From: DASQDN01 sp035630195 | GTDB taxonomy: Bacteria; Acidobacteriota; Terriglobia; Bryobacterales; Bryobacteraceae | Length of the DNA stretch: 8,795 nt | Direction: 5' to 3' | Assembly (NCBI GenBank): GCA_035630195.1 | Contig: DASQLD010000538.1 | Coordinates: forward strand, 1-8,795 | Part shown: positions 1 to 7,329 of the stretch, one piece after another | Layout of the letters: each line of letters opens with the position of its first letter | Numbering within the stretch: position 1 is the stretch's first letter | Translations under genes and position numbers: made by a program | The notes under the pieces: generated by a model | What the model was told of the DNA's origin: nothing | The model's database searches: none | Seen by the model: only the letters and a program-made list of their open reading frames with translations

Positions 1-747
1 CGTCCTGCCGCAATCGAAGCCTATTCGAACGCTCTAAAGATCCGACGCGACAATCATGATGCGCGGAACAATCTGGGCTTTGTGTTGGTCGAGGTGGGAC
101 AGGCGGATCGTGCTCTGACCGAGTTCCATACTGTGCTGAAAGATGATCCGAAGAACATCGCCGCTATCGGCAACATCGGCTTCGCGCTTCTGCAGCGGGG
201 AGATATGGCGAAGGCGATCGATCAGTATCAGGCTGCTCTCCGGATTGAGCCGGATTCTGCGCCGCTGCACTACAATCTCGGATTGGCGTACAAACAACGA
301 GACGATCTCGAACCGGCCAAAGTTCATTTACTTCGTGCTGTCGAGCTAGATCGCGATCTCGTCGAAGCGCACTATACTCTCGGGATCACCTACTGGCAGG
401 CAGGTGAGTTCGCGGAGGCGGAAGAGCAGATGCGAGCCGCAACAAGAAAGAAGCGAGACTATGCCGCGGCTTGGACGATGTTGGGAACCGTGCAGAAGCA
501 GCAGAACAAGACAACGGAAGCGCTAACGTCTTTAGCCGAGGCGATTCGACTCGACAACGAATCGCCCGGCCCATACACGTTGATGGGTCAACTGCTGCGA
601 TCCCAGGGCGACATCGAAGCAAGCAATAAAGCATTTGCCACTGCCGCTCGACTAAAGGCGAAAAAGGAAGCAGAACAGAAAGTCATGTTCGATCGATCCC
701 GCACCGACGTTGTTGGCGCAGCAGCGAAACCCGCAATAAAACAATGA
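1..747 (+). CDS. TPR-repeat protein, C-terminal part (5' end outside window)
   Basis: The frame is open from the first base and ends at TGA 745-747, leaving 248 residues of a longer protein; the GTG at 82 is internal. Tetratricopeptide repeats follow a strict 34-residue period, starting near residues 20, 54, 88, 122, 156 and 190, with a half repeat before them. Typical signatures are visible (NNLGFVLVEVGQADRAL, YNLGLAYKQR, AHYTLGITYWQAGEFAEAE). A charged tail without repeats (about 218-248) closes the protein. TPR arrays are helical protein-binding scaffolds, so the likely role is protein-protein interaction, not catalysis. Cellular location cannot be judged because the N-terminus is missing. 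Its stop overlaps the start of the CRTAC1-type gene (ATGA, 744-747), implying coupled translation. TPR plus CRTAC1/ASPIC-UnbV pairs are a familiar arrangement in Acidobacteriota and Planctomycetota (general knowledge). The specific function is unknown. Confidence 0.92.
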   Translation, partial: RPAAIEAYSNALKIRRDNHDARNNLGFVLVEVGQADRALTEFHTVLKDDPKNIAAIGNIGFALLQRGDMAKAIDQYQAALRIEPDSAPLHYNLGLAYKQRDDLEPAKVHLLRAVELDRDLVEAHYTLGITYWQAGEFAEAEEQMRAATRKKRDYAAAWTMLGTVQKQQNKTTEALTSLAEAIRLDNESPGPYTLMGQLLRSQGDIEASNKAFATAARLKAKKEAEQKVMFDRSRTDVVGAAAKPAIKQ

Positions 748-2450
748 CGATGACACGTCGCCGCCTGATTCGATCCTTGAGTGGCGCTGCAGCCGTCTTC
801 ACGCTCGATCAACTGACCCGAGCGGCAGAAGCGTGGGATGTGCGCTTCTCAAACATCGCCCGTGATGCCGGACTCACACAAAAGACCATCTTCGGCGGCG
901 AGAAGAAAAATCGATACCTGGTTGAGACCACAGGTTGTGGTGTCGCATTCTTCGACTATGACAACGACGGCTGGCTGGACATCTTCTTCGTCAACGGAAC
1001 TCGGTTTGAGAGCGTCACACCTGCGCCGTCGAATCGACTGTTCAAGAACAATCGCGACGGAACATTTACCGATGTGACCGTGAAGGCAGGGCTCGTACGC
1101 ACGGGATGGGGACAAGGTGTCTGTGTCGGTGATTTTGACAACGACGGCAATGATGATCTCTTCATCAGCTACTGGGGCGAGAATGCGCTCTATCGCAACA
1201 ACGGCGACGGAACATTCAGCGATGTGTCGAAGAAGGCCGGGATCACGACGGCGGGACCCGGGCTTCCCCGTTGGAATACAGGTTGCGCTTTCGTCGACTA
1301 CGATCGCGATGGCTGGCTGGACTTGTTCGTCGCGAACTATATCGACTTCGATCGCAAGACTGCGCCTGTGCCGGAAAGCGGTACGTGTCTATATAAAGGT
1401 CTGAAGGTGGCTTGCGGACCACCAGGACTCCCGGGCGGAAAGAACATCTTATTTCGCAATAATCGCGACGGCACGTTTAAGGATGTCTCAAAGCAAGCCG
1501 GCATCCTGAATACGCCTGGGACATACAGCTTGGGCGTCCTCGTCGGCGATTTCGACAACGATGGCTGGCCGGATATTTATGTTGCGAACGATTCGACATC
1601 GTCAGCGCTGTATCGAAACAACCAGGACGGTACTTTTACTGAGGTAGGAATCGAAGCCGGTGTCGCCTACAGCGCTGATGGCAAATCGCAGGCCGGCATG
1701 GGCGTTTCTGCTGCAGACTATGACGGCGATGGTTGGCTCGATATTGTGAAAACCAATTTTGCCGGCGATACCTCGAGTCTGTATCGCAATAGCGGAAAGA
1801 GTGTTTTCGAGGACCAGACATTTCAGGCCGGGCTGGGACGGAATACACGGTTTCTAGGCTGGGGAGCCGCGTTTGCCGATTTCGACAACGAGGGTCATCC
1901 GGACATCCTGCTGGCCAACGGCCACGTCTACCCGGAAGTCGGCGATTCCGATGTTGAAGCAGGCTACCGTCAGCGCAAAGTATTGTATCGGAATACGGGG
2001 AAGGGTCGGTTTGAGGATGTGTCCATGGCTGCCGGCGCGGGAATCACGGAAACCGCTTCAGCCCGAGGGCTTGCTTTAGGAGACTTCGATAACGACGGAG
2101 ATCTCGATGCGGTCATCAATTGCGTAAACGATATTCCGCAATTATTGCGATGTGACGTTTCCGGTACGAACCGATGGCTCAAAGTGAAATGCATTGGAAC
2201 AAAGTCGAATCGTACCGGTATCGGCGCCCGCGTAGTCTGTTCCACCGCAGACGGGACCCACCGCATCGACGAAGTCCGAAGCGGCGGAAGCTATCTTTCT
2301 CAAAGCGATCTCCGCCTCCATTTCGGGCTAGGCCAACACGACGCGGCAGATTTGGAAGTGCGATGGCCAAGCGGACTTGTGGAAAACTGGAGCGCTGTTA
2401 AGGCAAACCAGATCGTACGATTGACGGAAGGGTCGGGCACAAAGAAATGA
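744..2450 (+). CDS. Tat-exported CRTAC1 family protein (FG-GAP/VCBS propeller with ASPIC/UnbV domain)
   Basis: The 568-residue product begins with a twin-arginine signal (TRRRLIRSL at 4-12, then a hydrophobic stretch to about A30), so export by Tat is predicted. The body carries seven calcium-binding loops of the FG-GAP/VCBS type: DYDNDGWLD (71), DFDNDGNDD (130), DYDRDGWLD (185), DFDNDGWPD (269), DYDGDGWLD (325), DFDNEGHPD (379) and DFDNDGDLD (447). Each is followed by a strand such as LYRNNGDGTF. This pattern fits a beta-propeller. Residues about 488-560 form an ASPIC/UnbV domain (NRTGIGARV, VRSGGSYLSQSD, LHFGLG, VRWPSG). The family is extracytoplasmic with no generally established reaction; calcium-dependent binding is likely. 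ATG 744 overlaps the TPR stop, and an in-frame ATG at 750 is an equally plausible start. No clear Shine-Dalgarno sequence is seen, consistent with coupling. The TGA overlaps the start of the SIR2 gene. Confidence 0.93.
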   Translation: MTMTRRRLIRSLSGAAAVFTLDQLTRAAEAWDVRFSNIARDAGLTQKTIFGGEKKNRYLVETTGCGVAFFDYDNDGWLDIFFVNGTRFESVTPAPSNRLFKNNRDGTFTDVTVKAGLVRTGWGQGVCVGDFDNDGNDDLFISYWGENALYRNNGDGTFSDVSKKAGITTAGPGLPRWNTGCAFVDYDRDGWLDLFVANYIDFDRKTAPVPESGTCLYKGLKVACGPPGLPGGKNILFRNNRDGTFKDVSKQAGILNTPGTYSLGVLVGDFDNDGWPDIYVANDSTSSALYRNNQDGTFTEVGIEAGVAYSADGKSQAGMGVSAADYDGDGWLDIVKTNFAGDTSSLYRNSGKSVFEDQTFQAGLGRNTRFLGWGAAFADFDNEGHPDILLANGHVYPEVGDSDVEAGYRQRKVLYRNTGKGRFEDVSMAAGAGITETASARGLALGDFDNDGDLDAVINCVNDIPQLLRCDVSGTNRWLKVKCIGTKSNRTGIGARVVCSTADGTHRIDEVRSGGSYLSQSDLRLHFGLGQHDAADLEVRWPSGLVENWSAVKANQIVRLTEGSGTKK

Positions 2451-3865
2451 TCGAACGCAAACTGGATGACTTGATCTCCGACATTAAGCAGCGGCGAACT
2501 GCTGGTGATCGGCCGCCCGTGTTGTTGCTGGGCGCGGGAGCATCTGTTGAATCCGGAATCGGGGCGATGAAAGATTTATTCAGTTTCGCCAAGTGCGACG
2601 ACTTTGCCCACTTCGTGACTTACATCGCGCCGATGACCACGGCAGAGCGATTCCGCCTGTTATCGCAGTTCCTCCAGACCCAAAAGCCCGCGCAAGTGAC
2701 GAAAGGGTACCAGGCGCTTGCGACACTCTGCGCTGAGGCCTACTTCGATCTGGTTCTCACGCTAAATCTCGATCCTCTGCTCGATGACGCGCTCGCGAAC
2801 GCGCGCCTGTGGCGTAAGGACTATCTTGTGATCGTGAACGGCGTTCATCGACCCGATCGCCTTGCGCCATTGCTGTCGGCGCAAAGCCCGCGCGTGAAGA
2901 TCGTCAAGATGCATGGCGATTTGTTTCATCGGTACATGGCCTGGACTCCTGACGAGATGGATACGTATGTTATGGAGATCTCGGACAGACTCAAGGGCGC
3001 GCTTTATGGGCGAGATTTGTTAGTTGTTGGGACTAGCTTGCGAGATGAGCGCATTCGTGAATTGACGCTTAGTGTTGCCGAGAACGGTGGCGCTGTGTGG
3101 TATACGACAATCGGCGATGACGCGCCGGACTTTCTCAAGGCGCAGCCAACTGTTCGCGCAGTTCTGGGCGAGGAGTGCGGCTTCGAGCACTTGTTCCAGC
3201 GCCTGGCAGTTGACCTGGGTGTGATGCAGCCGGAAGTCATCGAAGCGGCGCCCGCCTTTAGCGCTCCCGAAGTGGCTCCTTCGCCAACCATGGACGACTT
3301 TATGTCTGCGGTCGTCTCAGTCCTCGATAAGAACGGCACGCCAGCTTCAACCGGCTTCTTGGTTGCCAAACCGCGCATTATTGTGACCGACGCCTATCCG
3401 ACGCGTCAATGCATTGTTGACGGCAGGGTCAAGATCTCTGCTGGTGGGAGGAAGTTCGAAGCGGAAGTGCTGAACGAAGATGTTGCTTATGACTTTGGTC
3501 CGTTGTTTCTTAAAGCTCCATCGGATCTCAATATACCTGCTCTGCACGTCGACGCCAATCCGTTACTAGACGAAGACGTTATCTGGGTCGGTGTCGCCGC
3601 GGGAGAGAAGACAGGAATCGCGACTGGCAAGGTCGTATCAGCAGCCGAGTCGAAGGTCAATATTAATCCGATTGGCCCTGTACCTTATCTTGTCGAACTC
3701 GAAGTCGCAGTCGCACAGGGCGCTTCTGGAGCGCCCGTGGTGGATCGTGCTTTTGTCGTTCGAGGATTTATTGTTGCAGGCAGCACGGACCCTAACAACC
3801 CCGTGTCCTATATGTTTCCGGCTTCCCGCTGGGCAAAGAGTCTCAAGGCTGCCTTGAAGAAATAA
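2447..3865 (+). CDS. SIR2-like NADase domain fused to a trypsin-like (pseudo)protease domain
   Basis: The protein has 472 residues and two domains, with no signal peptide or membrane segment, so it is predicted cytoplasmic. Residues about 22-255 are SIR2-like: GAGASVESG (29-37, nucleotide-binding loop), TLNLD (105-109, N107), KMHGD (154-158, H156) and VVGTSLRDERI (193-203), the spacing and motifs of SIR2_2-type proteins. N107 and H156, the residues normally needed for NAD+ cleavage, are present. A Pro/Ala-rich linker lies at about 259-282. Residues about 285-470 resemble a chymotrypsin/HtrA-type fold: TGFLV (302-306), IIVTDAYP (311-318), YDFGPLFLKA (348-357) and QGASGAPVVD (424-433). S427 and D349 fit the triad, but Y317 sits where His is expected and no His occurs between 249 and 366. 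SIR2 effectors that deplete NAD+ are established in anti-phage defence (Thoeris ThsA, DSR, SIR2-pAgo). A defence role here is inferred from that family knowledge. It starts inside the CRTAC1 stop (ATGA). Confidence 0.85.
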   Translation: MIERKLDDLISDIKQRRTAGDRPPVLLLGAGASVESGIGAMKDLFSFAKCDDFAHFVTYIAPMTTAERFRLLSQFLQTQKPAQVTKGYQALATLCAEAYFDLVLTLNLDPLLDDALANARLWRKDYLVIVNGVHRPDRLAPLLSAQSPRVKIVKMHGDLFHRYMAWTPDEMDTYVMEISDRLKGALYGRDLLVVGTSLRDERIRELTLSVAENGGAVWYTTIGDDAPDFLKAQPTVRAVLGEECGFEHLFQRLAVDLGVMQPEVIEAAPAFSAPEVAPSPTMDDFMSAVVSVLDKNGTPASTGFLVAKPRIIVTDAYPTRQCIVDGRVKISAGGRKFEAEVLNEDVAYDFGPLFLKAPSDLNIPALHVDANPLLDEDVIWVGVAAGEKTGIATGKVVSAAESKVNINPIGPVPYLVELEVAVAQGASGAPVVDRAFVVRGFIVAGSTDPNNPVSYMFPASRWAKSLKAALKK

Positions 3866-4650
3866 TCGACCGTCTGATTGCGGGTCCAATAACGAACAGA
3901 AGCAGACCCGCGGCAGTGATCGCCGAAGATGCCGGTTCTGGGACAGTGGAGAATCCAACAACATCCGTGGTGATCACCCTTCCATTGAGGTCCTGTATTT
4001 CACGGAAATTGCCACCGGGGAAGAGCGAACGAAACTGATCGATCTGAGCGGCGGAAAGTTGTAGAGGCTCTGCCAAAACGACCCATGCGACACCCCCGGT
4101 AAAGGGAGGCGTGGTCAGCGAGCCAGTATAACGATACGAACTGAGATCAGAGGGCAGTAGTTCAGTCAGATCGAAAGATGCAAGATCGAAAGTGCTTCCA
4201 GTTGTTGTTGGAAGATTCGAAAAGATGGAATCGATCAGGGGATTGAAGCTACCTGTTTCAAGAAATCGGCCCACGACCAGATACTCGCCCGACAATAACT
4301 GATGCACCATATGAAACTCCATGTCATAAGGCGAGCCGTTGACCGTATGCTCCGACTCTTCATGAAAATGGAACTGCAACAAGGGCCAAATTGTGCCGTC
4401 GAGCGTTAGGTTGCCTGGCCCCGAGGGTACATTGATTTTGACGTTCTGCTCCGGGTCCGGAGACCCGTGTTCAGCAATTGCACTGCTGTGTTTGAGCTGT
4501 AGGAAAAGCTCAGAGGGGACAATGCCGAGAAAAGTGTGGATCGGAATCGATGTCGATCGGCGACTGTATCGCGGCAGACGCAGAGACGTTGATGACCAGG
4601 AATAACGCTAATGTTCTGAAAAGAAGTGCTACCCGACACGTAAATAGCAT
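3843..4650 (-). pseudogene. alpha-carbonic anhydrase with PEP-CTERM tail, two -1 frameshifts
   Basis: Reading from ATG 4650, frame one gives a signal peptide (MLFTCRVALLF..., Ala-rich end near residue 27) and the family motif QSPIDI (29-34), then stops at 4510-4512. Frame two carries LSPLSFSYSS...QLLNTG. Frame three carries VKINVPSG, LTLDG, LLQFHFHEESEHTVNG, EFHMVH, GSLTTPP and GRVI, and ends with VPEPASS, a hydrophobic segment and an RR-rich end (a PEP-CTERM exosortase signal) at TGA 3843-3845. The zinc histidines (two in QFHFH, one in HMVH), SEH and TTPP are intact. The breaks fall near the T4 run at 4530-4533 and the G3 run at 4464-4466; one extra base at each would give an uninterrupted protein of about 269 residues. 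Intact, it would hydrate CO2 outside the cytoplasm. A functional shortened form from TTG 4382 would lack the signal peptide and is unlikely. It lies 44 bases behind the nucleoside hydrolase. Confidence 0.85.
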
Positions 4651-4694
4651 TCAACAAAACCTAATGCAAACAACAGTCGAGCAAACAAACCACC

Positions 4695-5753
4695 TCACGC
4701 CGCGGGTGGTTTTGCCGGCGTCGCTGCGGGAGGCGGCGTTTGTTGCTGTTGATCTTGGGGCATCGGACGGCGAAACCTGGGCCTTGGCACGGGCTTTGCG
4801 CTCGCCACCTCAGTGTAGGTCTTTATGATCTTCTCCTGCTGCGTCTCATCGAGGATCAGATAACGATGCTTTCCGGTTGCTGACGCGCTAAACTTCGTGG
4901 CCCCATCCGGTTGTACTGAGATTACGCCCGGCTCCGATAGCTTGAAATATCCTTCTTGGGGACGCACCGCATAGAGCAACGCGGCCATCGCAGACGCAGG
5001 CGCATCGTAGGGCATCGTCTTATATGCGCGGTATGCGTCGACCACGGGATGTGCAGGTGACCACGCGTAATCCTTCTCGATGCTGGCTGCTGGGTAAAGT
5101 AGTTTATCGCCAATTTCCTGTCCAACCGTAACGATGAGGCCGGGCCATTCAGCAAATAACTTTGTCGCGGCCTCGATATCCAGCTTGATCTGCGGTTCCG
5201 GTCCGCCGTCCGGATAGGAGCCCGCGGCGATTACCAGCGCCTTTGCTTTTTCGACGACCAGTTCCTTAACGCCGGGCAAGGCCAGGACCTTCGCAAAATT
5301 CGTCGCCGGTCCCGTGAGCACCATGACGCAATTCTGAGGATGCTGTGAAGTAAGGGCATTCCGGATCACAGCCATAGGATCGGCCGTGTCGATCATAGTT
5401 GCAACACCATTCGGATAAACCGGCTTACCCTCTGGCGTACGTTTTGCCAGTGGCTCCGACAGCATCGGCGTGTCCTCCGGCATCTTGCCTCCGGTGGCCA
5501 ACCCCACTGGAAGAGTCCGGCCTCCGGCGCCGAACGCGCCGCTTACTTCGCCCGCATAGAACCGCCCGATCGCATCGCAGAACGCCGCAGCCTTCAAATT
5601 GGGCTTGGTGACACTGACCGCTACCGCCCTGGCTTCGTTCTTCCCATCGAATCCATAGAGCAGCGCCAACGCCAACGCGTCATCGATCGAGTTACCTAGA
5701 TCGCAATCGAAAATAACGCCGAGTGGCGGTTTCACCTGGGGTCGTAACTGCAT
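4695..5753 (-). CDS. inosine-uridine preferring nucleoside hydrolase family protein
   Basis: The 352-residue protein opens almost at once with the family's metal-binding signature IFDCDLGNSIDDALAL (14-29; D16, D18, D24, D25), the longer D-x-D-x-G-N-x-x-DDA form found in a bacterial subfamily. Further support comes from LTGPATNFAKVL (146-157), GQEIGD (211-216), and D250 followed by AALLYAVRP (257-265), near where the last metal ligand is expected. Family members cleave the N-glycosidic bond of ribonucleosides to ribose and free base. The natural substrate here cannot be read from sequence. There is no signal peptide, unlike the exported products of its neighbours, so it should act in the cytoplasm. 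A low-complexity tail rich in Pro, Gln and Ala runs from about 318 to the end. ATG 5753 is supported by a GGAGG six bases upstream. The 41-base gap to the upstream isomerase-like gene suggests one operon. Confidence 0.88.
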   Translation of the reverse strand: MQLRPQVKPPLGVIFDCDLGNSIDDALALALLYGFDGKNEARAVAVSVTKPNLKAAAFCDAIGRFYAGEVSGAFGAGGRTLPVGLATGGKMPEDTPMLSEPLAKRTPEGKPVYPNGVATMIDTADPMAVIRNALTSQHPQNCVMVLTGPATNFAKVLALPGVKELVVEKAKALVIAAGSYPDGGPEPQIKLDIEAATKLFAEWPGLIVTVGQEIGDKLLYPAASIEKDYAWSPAHPVVDAYRAYKTMPYDAPASAMAALLYAVRPQEGYFKLSEPGVISVQPDGATKFSASATGKHRYLILDETQQEKIIKTYTEVASAKPVPRPRFRRPMPQDQQQQTPPPAATPAKPPAA

Positions 5754-5759
5754 CCATGG

Positions 5760-5764
5760 CCTCC
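5760..5764 (-). promoter_or_regulatory. ribosome binding site of the nucleoside hydrolase gene
   Basis: GGAGG on the minus strand lies six bases before ATG 5753. It selects this ATG over the overlapping ATG at 5757, which is in another frame. It is the clearest Shine-Dalgarno sequence in the minus-strand cluster. Confidence 0.7.
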
Positions 5765-5794
5765 GTGCTGATTGTATTCGAAGTTGCTTCGAGT

Positions 5795-6670
5795 TTACGA
5801 TGCGCGCGTTTTTGCGACGATTGCGTTCAATTCTCGAGTAAGCCGTGGGACGGCCGCCTTCGCATCTTCCTTCTCTTCGTACTCAAGCGAGAAGTATCCT
5901 CGATAGCCTGACTGCGCAAACATCTTTACAATCCGTGGCCAATCGGCCGGTACGGCTTTTCCATCCTCTCCCGCGCGAATGTCGACTTTGAATTGAGCAT
6001 TCACAGCGTAGGGAAGAATGGCTTCGATTTGCTGATACGCATTCTTGTTGAAGTTGCCGGTGTCGAGATTGACGCCCACCCAGGGTGAATCGACGGCCTT
6101 TACGATCTTCAAAATCGTTTCAGCCTTCTCGGTGATTCCCCCGTGATTCTCGAGGCCAAGAATAATGCCTTTCGAGCCGGCGTATTCAGCCGCCGACTTT
6201 AGGATCTCTGTCACCCAAGCCGATGCCTGGTCTGGCGTCGAGCCCTTGGGAACCGTTCCGCCAAATACGCGGATGTGACCTGCCCCCAGCTTCTGCGCGA
6301 CGTCCACCCACTTGCGAAGCGCGGCTAATTCTTTGTCTCGCTCGCCGCCAGGGGGCTTGCACATATCGGTGCGAACCGATATGCCGTAGATCTCTACAGC
6401 GTTCGTATATGCCACACGCCGCAACCGCAGCAGCGTTGCATCGGATGTATCGGGAAGCCAGTATACCGTCATGTCGACGCCATCGACGTCCAGGTCCGCT
6501 GCGAGACGAATGACATCCTCATAGCTCATCGACTTATCGGCGAGTTCTTTGCGAAACGAATAGGCGCACAACGCGGTTCGCAGACGCGCCTTCTTGGAGT
6601 ATGTTTGTGCGGGAAGGAGGCTGGGAAAAGTTCCAGCGGCAGCTAATTGGAAGAGTTGGCGGCGGAGCAC
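5795..6670 (-). CDS. Tat-exported sugar phosphate isomerase/epimerase-like TIM-barrel protein
   Basis: The 291-residue product starts with MLRRQLFQLAAAGTFPSLLPAQ, a short twin-arginine-like signal, so periplasmic location is predicted. The rest matches AP-endonuclease-2/xylose-isomerase-like TIM barrels: LGAGHIRVFGG (128-138), GIILGLENHGG (168-178, E174), GVNLDTGNF (199-207, D203), AQFKVDI (225-231) and GYFSLEYE (258-265, E263). E174, D203 and E263 fit three of the usual metal ligands. Q226 occupies the place of the usual His, which may be normal for this subfamily (uncertain). Such proteins act on ketoses, keto-sugars or inositol derivatives; the exact reaction is unknown. The start is GTG 6670, because an in-frame TAG lies only three codons upstream (6680-6682). 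No good Shine-Dalgarno sequence is visible. It follows the DUF1080 gene by 38 bases, a pairing that also occurs in 3-keto-glycoside breakdown clusters. Confidence 0.85.
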   Translation of the reverse strand: MLRRQLFQLAAAGTFPSLLPAQTYSKKARLRTALCAYSFRKELADKSMSYEDVIRLAADLDVDGVDMTVYWLPDTSDATLLRLRRVAYTNAVEIYGISVRTDMCKPPGGERDKELAALRKWVDVAQKLGAGHIRVFGGTVPKGSTPDQASAWVTEILKSAAEYAGSKGIILGLENHGGITEKAETILKIVKAVDSPWVGVNLDTGNFNKNAYQQIEAILPYAVNAQFKVDIRAGEDGKAVPADWPRIVKMFAQSGYRGYFSLEYEEKEDAKAAVPRLTRELNAIVAKTRAS

Positions 6671-6708
6671 AGAACTATTCTATGATTTTGCGCCGCCAAA
6701 CATTGGCA

Positions 6709-7329
6709 CTACAGTCGTTTGATCCGAATGTTCCGAAACTCGACGTGCGAACCGTGACCAAGAAATCCGATTCGTCCGACTTTACGGAGCACCCCGGGAT
6801 GTTTCTTCAGCACTTCAGGATCTGTAATAGTGCTTAAATCCGCGTCCGTAATCAGCTTTCCATTCAGCGTGACACGAATGCGGGATCCGTCGGCCGAGAT
6901 CTCTTCGGTGTTCCATTCACCAACCGGCTTTAGCGCGTCCGCCTTCGCAGGAATCATGTCGTACACGGACCCATGCCGTTGAAACGGCTTCAACCAGCCC
7001 TTGTATTTCTCGTGGTCGTGATCGAGGATCTGAATCTCCATGCCGCTATAGGCGATGTCGCCCGCCAGTGGCGCCCGAATGCCGACGCCATTATTTCCAC
7101 CCGGCGTCAACTTGAAATCGAATCGAAGCACGAAGTTGTCAAACTCCTCCTCGGTTAGCAGGTTGCCGCCGCCGTCCTCGGGACAGATAAGCACTCCGTT
7201 CTCGACACGATATCCGGAACCGCTCTTTTTTACGAGCGTCCAGCCCGTGAGATCTTTGCCGTTGAACAAGGGCTTGAAGTCCTTATCGTCGGCAAACATC
7301 AGGAATACAGCCAGGAGCGCTATCTTCAT
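6709..7329 (-). CDS. secreted DUF1080 (3-keto-disaccharide hydrolase-like) protein
   Basis: From ATG 7329 the protein has 206 residues: a short signal peptide (MKIALLAVFLMFA) and then a single DUF1080 domain, a concanavalin/LamG-like beta-sandwich. Hallmarks are FKPLFNGKDLTGW (18-30), GVLIC (45-49), NNGVGIR (79-85), EIQILDHDH (98-106), GSVYDMIPA (120-128), GEWN (137-140) and the closing HVEFRNIRIKRL. Members of this family hydrolyse 3-keto-glycosides produced by GFO/IDH/MocA-type oxidoreductases, so that is the most likely activity; substrate unknown. The frame can be extended to 7368, but 7329 is preferred. It yields the signal peptide directly and forms an ATGA overlap (7326-7329) with the stop of the NHL gene, implying translational coupling. 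No oxidoreductase partner lies in this window. Confidence 0.9.
   Translation of the reverse strand: MKIALLAVFLMFADDKDFKPLFNGKDLTGWTLVKKSGSGYRVENGVLICPEDGGGNLLTEEEFDNFVLRFDFKLTPGGNNGVGIRAPLAGDIAYSGMEIQILDHDHEKYKGWLKPFQRHGSVYDMIPAKADALKPVGEWNTEEISADGSRIRVTLNGKLITDADLSTITDPEVLKKHPGVLRKVGRIGFLGHGSHVEFRNIRIKRL

Noticed and set aside
960..2110. Recurring GAYnnnGAC-type DNA repeats
   Set aside because: They encode the seven FG-GAP calcium loops of the propeller and are not independent DNA repeats.
3004..3378. 124-residue minus-strand frame inside the SIR2 gene
   Set aside because: It is fully antisense to a well-supported two-domain coding region and shows no family motif.
3880..3911. Inverted repeat GCGGGTC / GACCCGC just after the SIR2 gene, as a terminator
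   Set aside because: The stem is only 7 bp with an 18-base loop and no following T-run, and it lies inside the carbonic anhydrase reading frame. It could be chance.
4406..4657. Separate minus-strand gene starting at TTG 4657
   Set aside because: Part of this frame (SPLSFSYSS...LLNTG) is the middle piece of the frameshifted carbonic anhydrase; the rest is out-of-frame readthrough.
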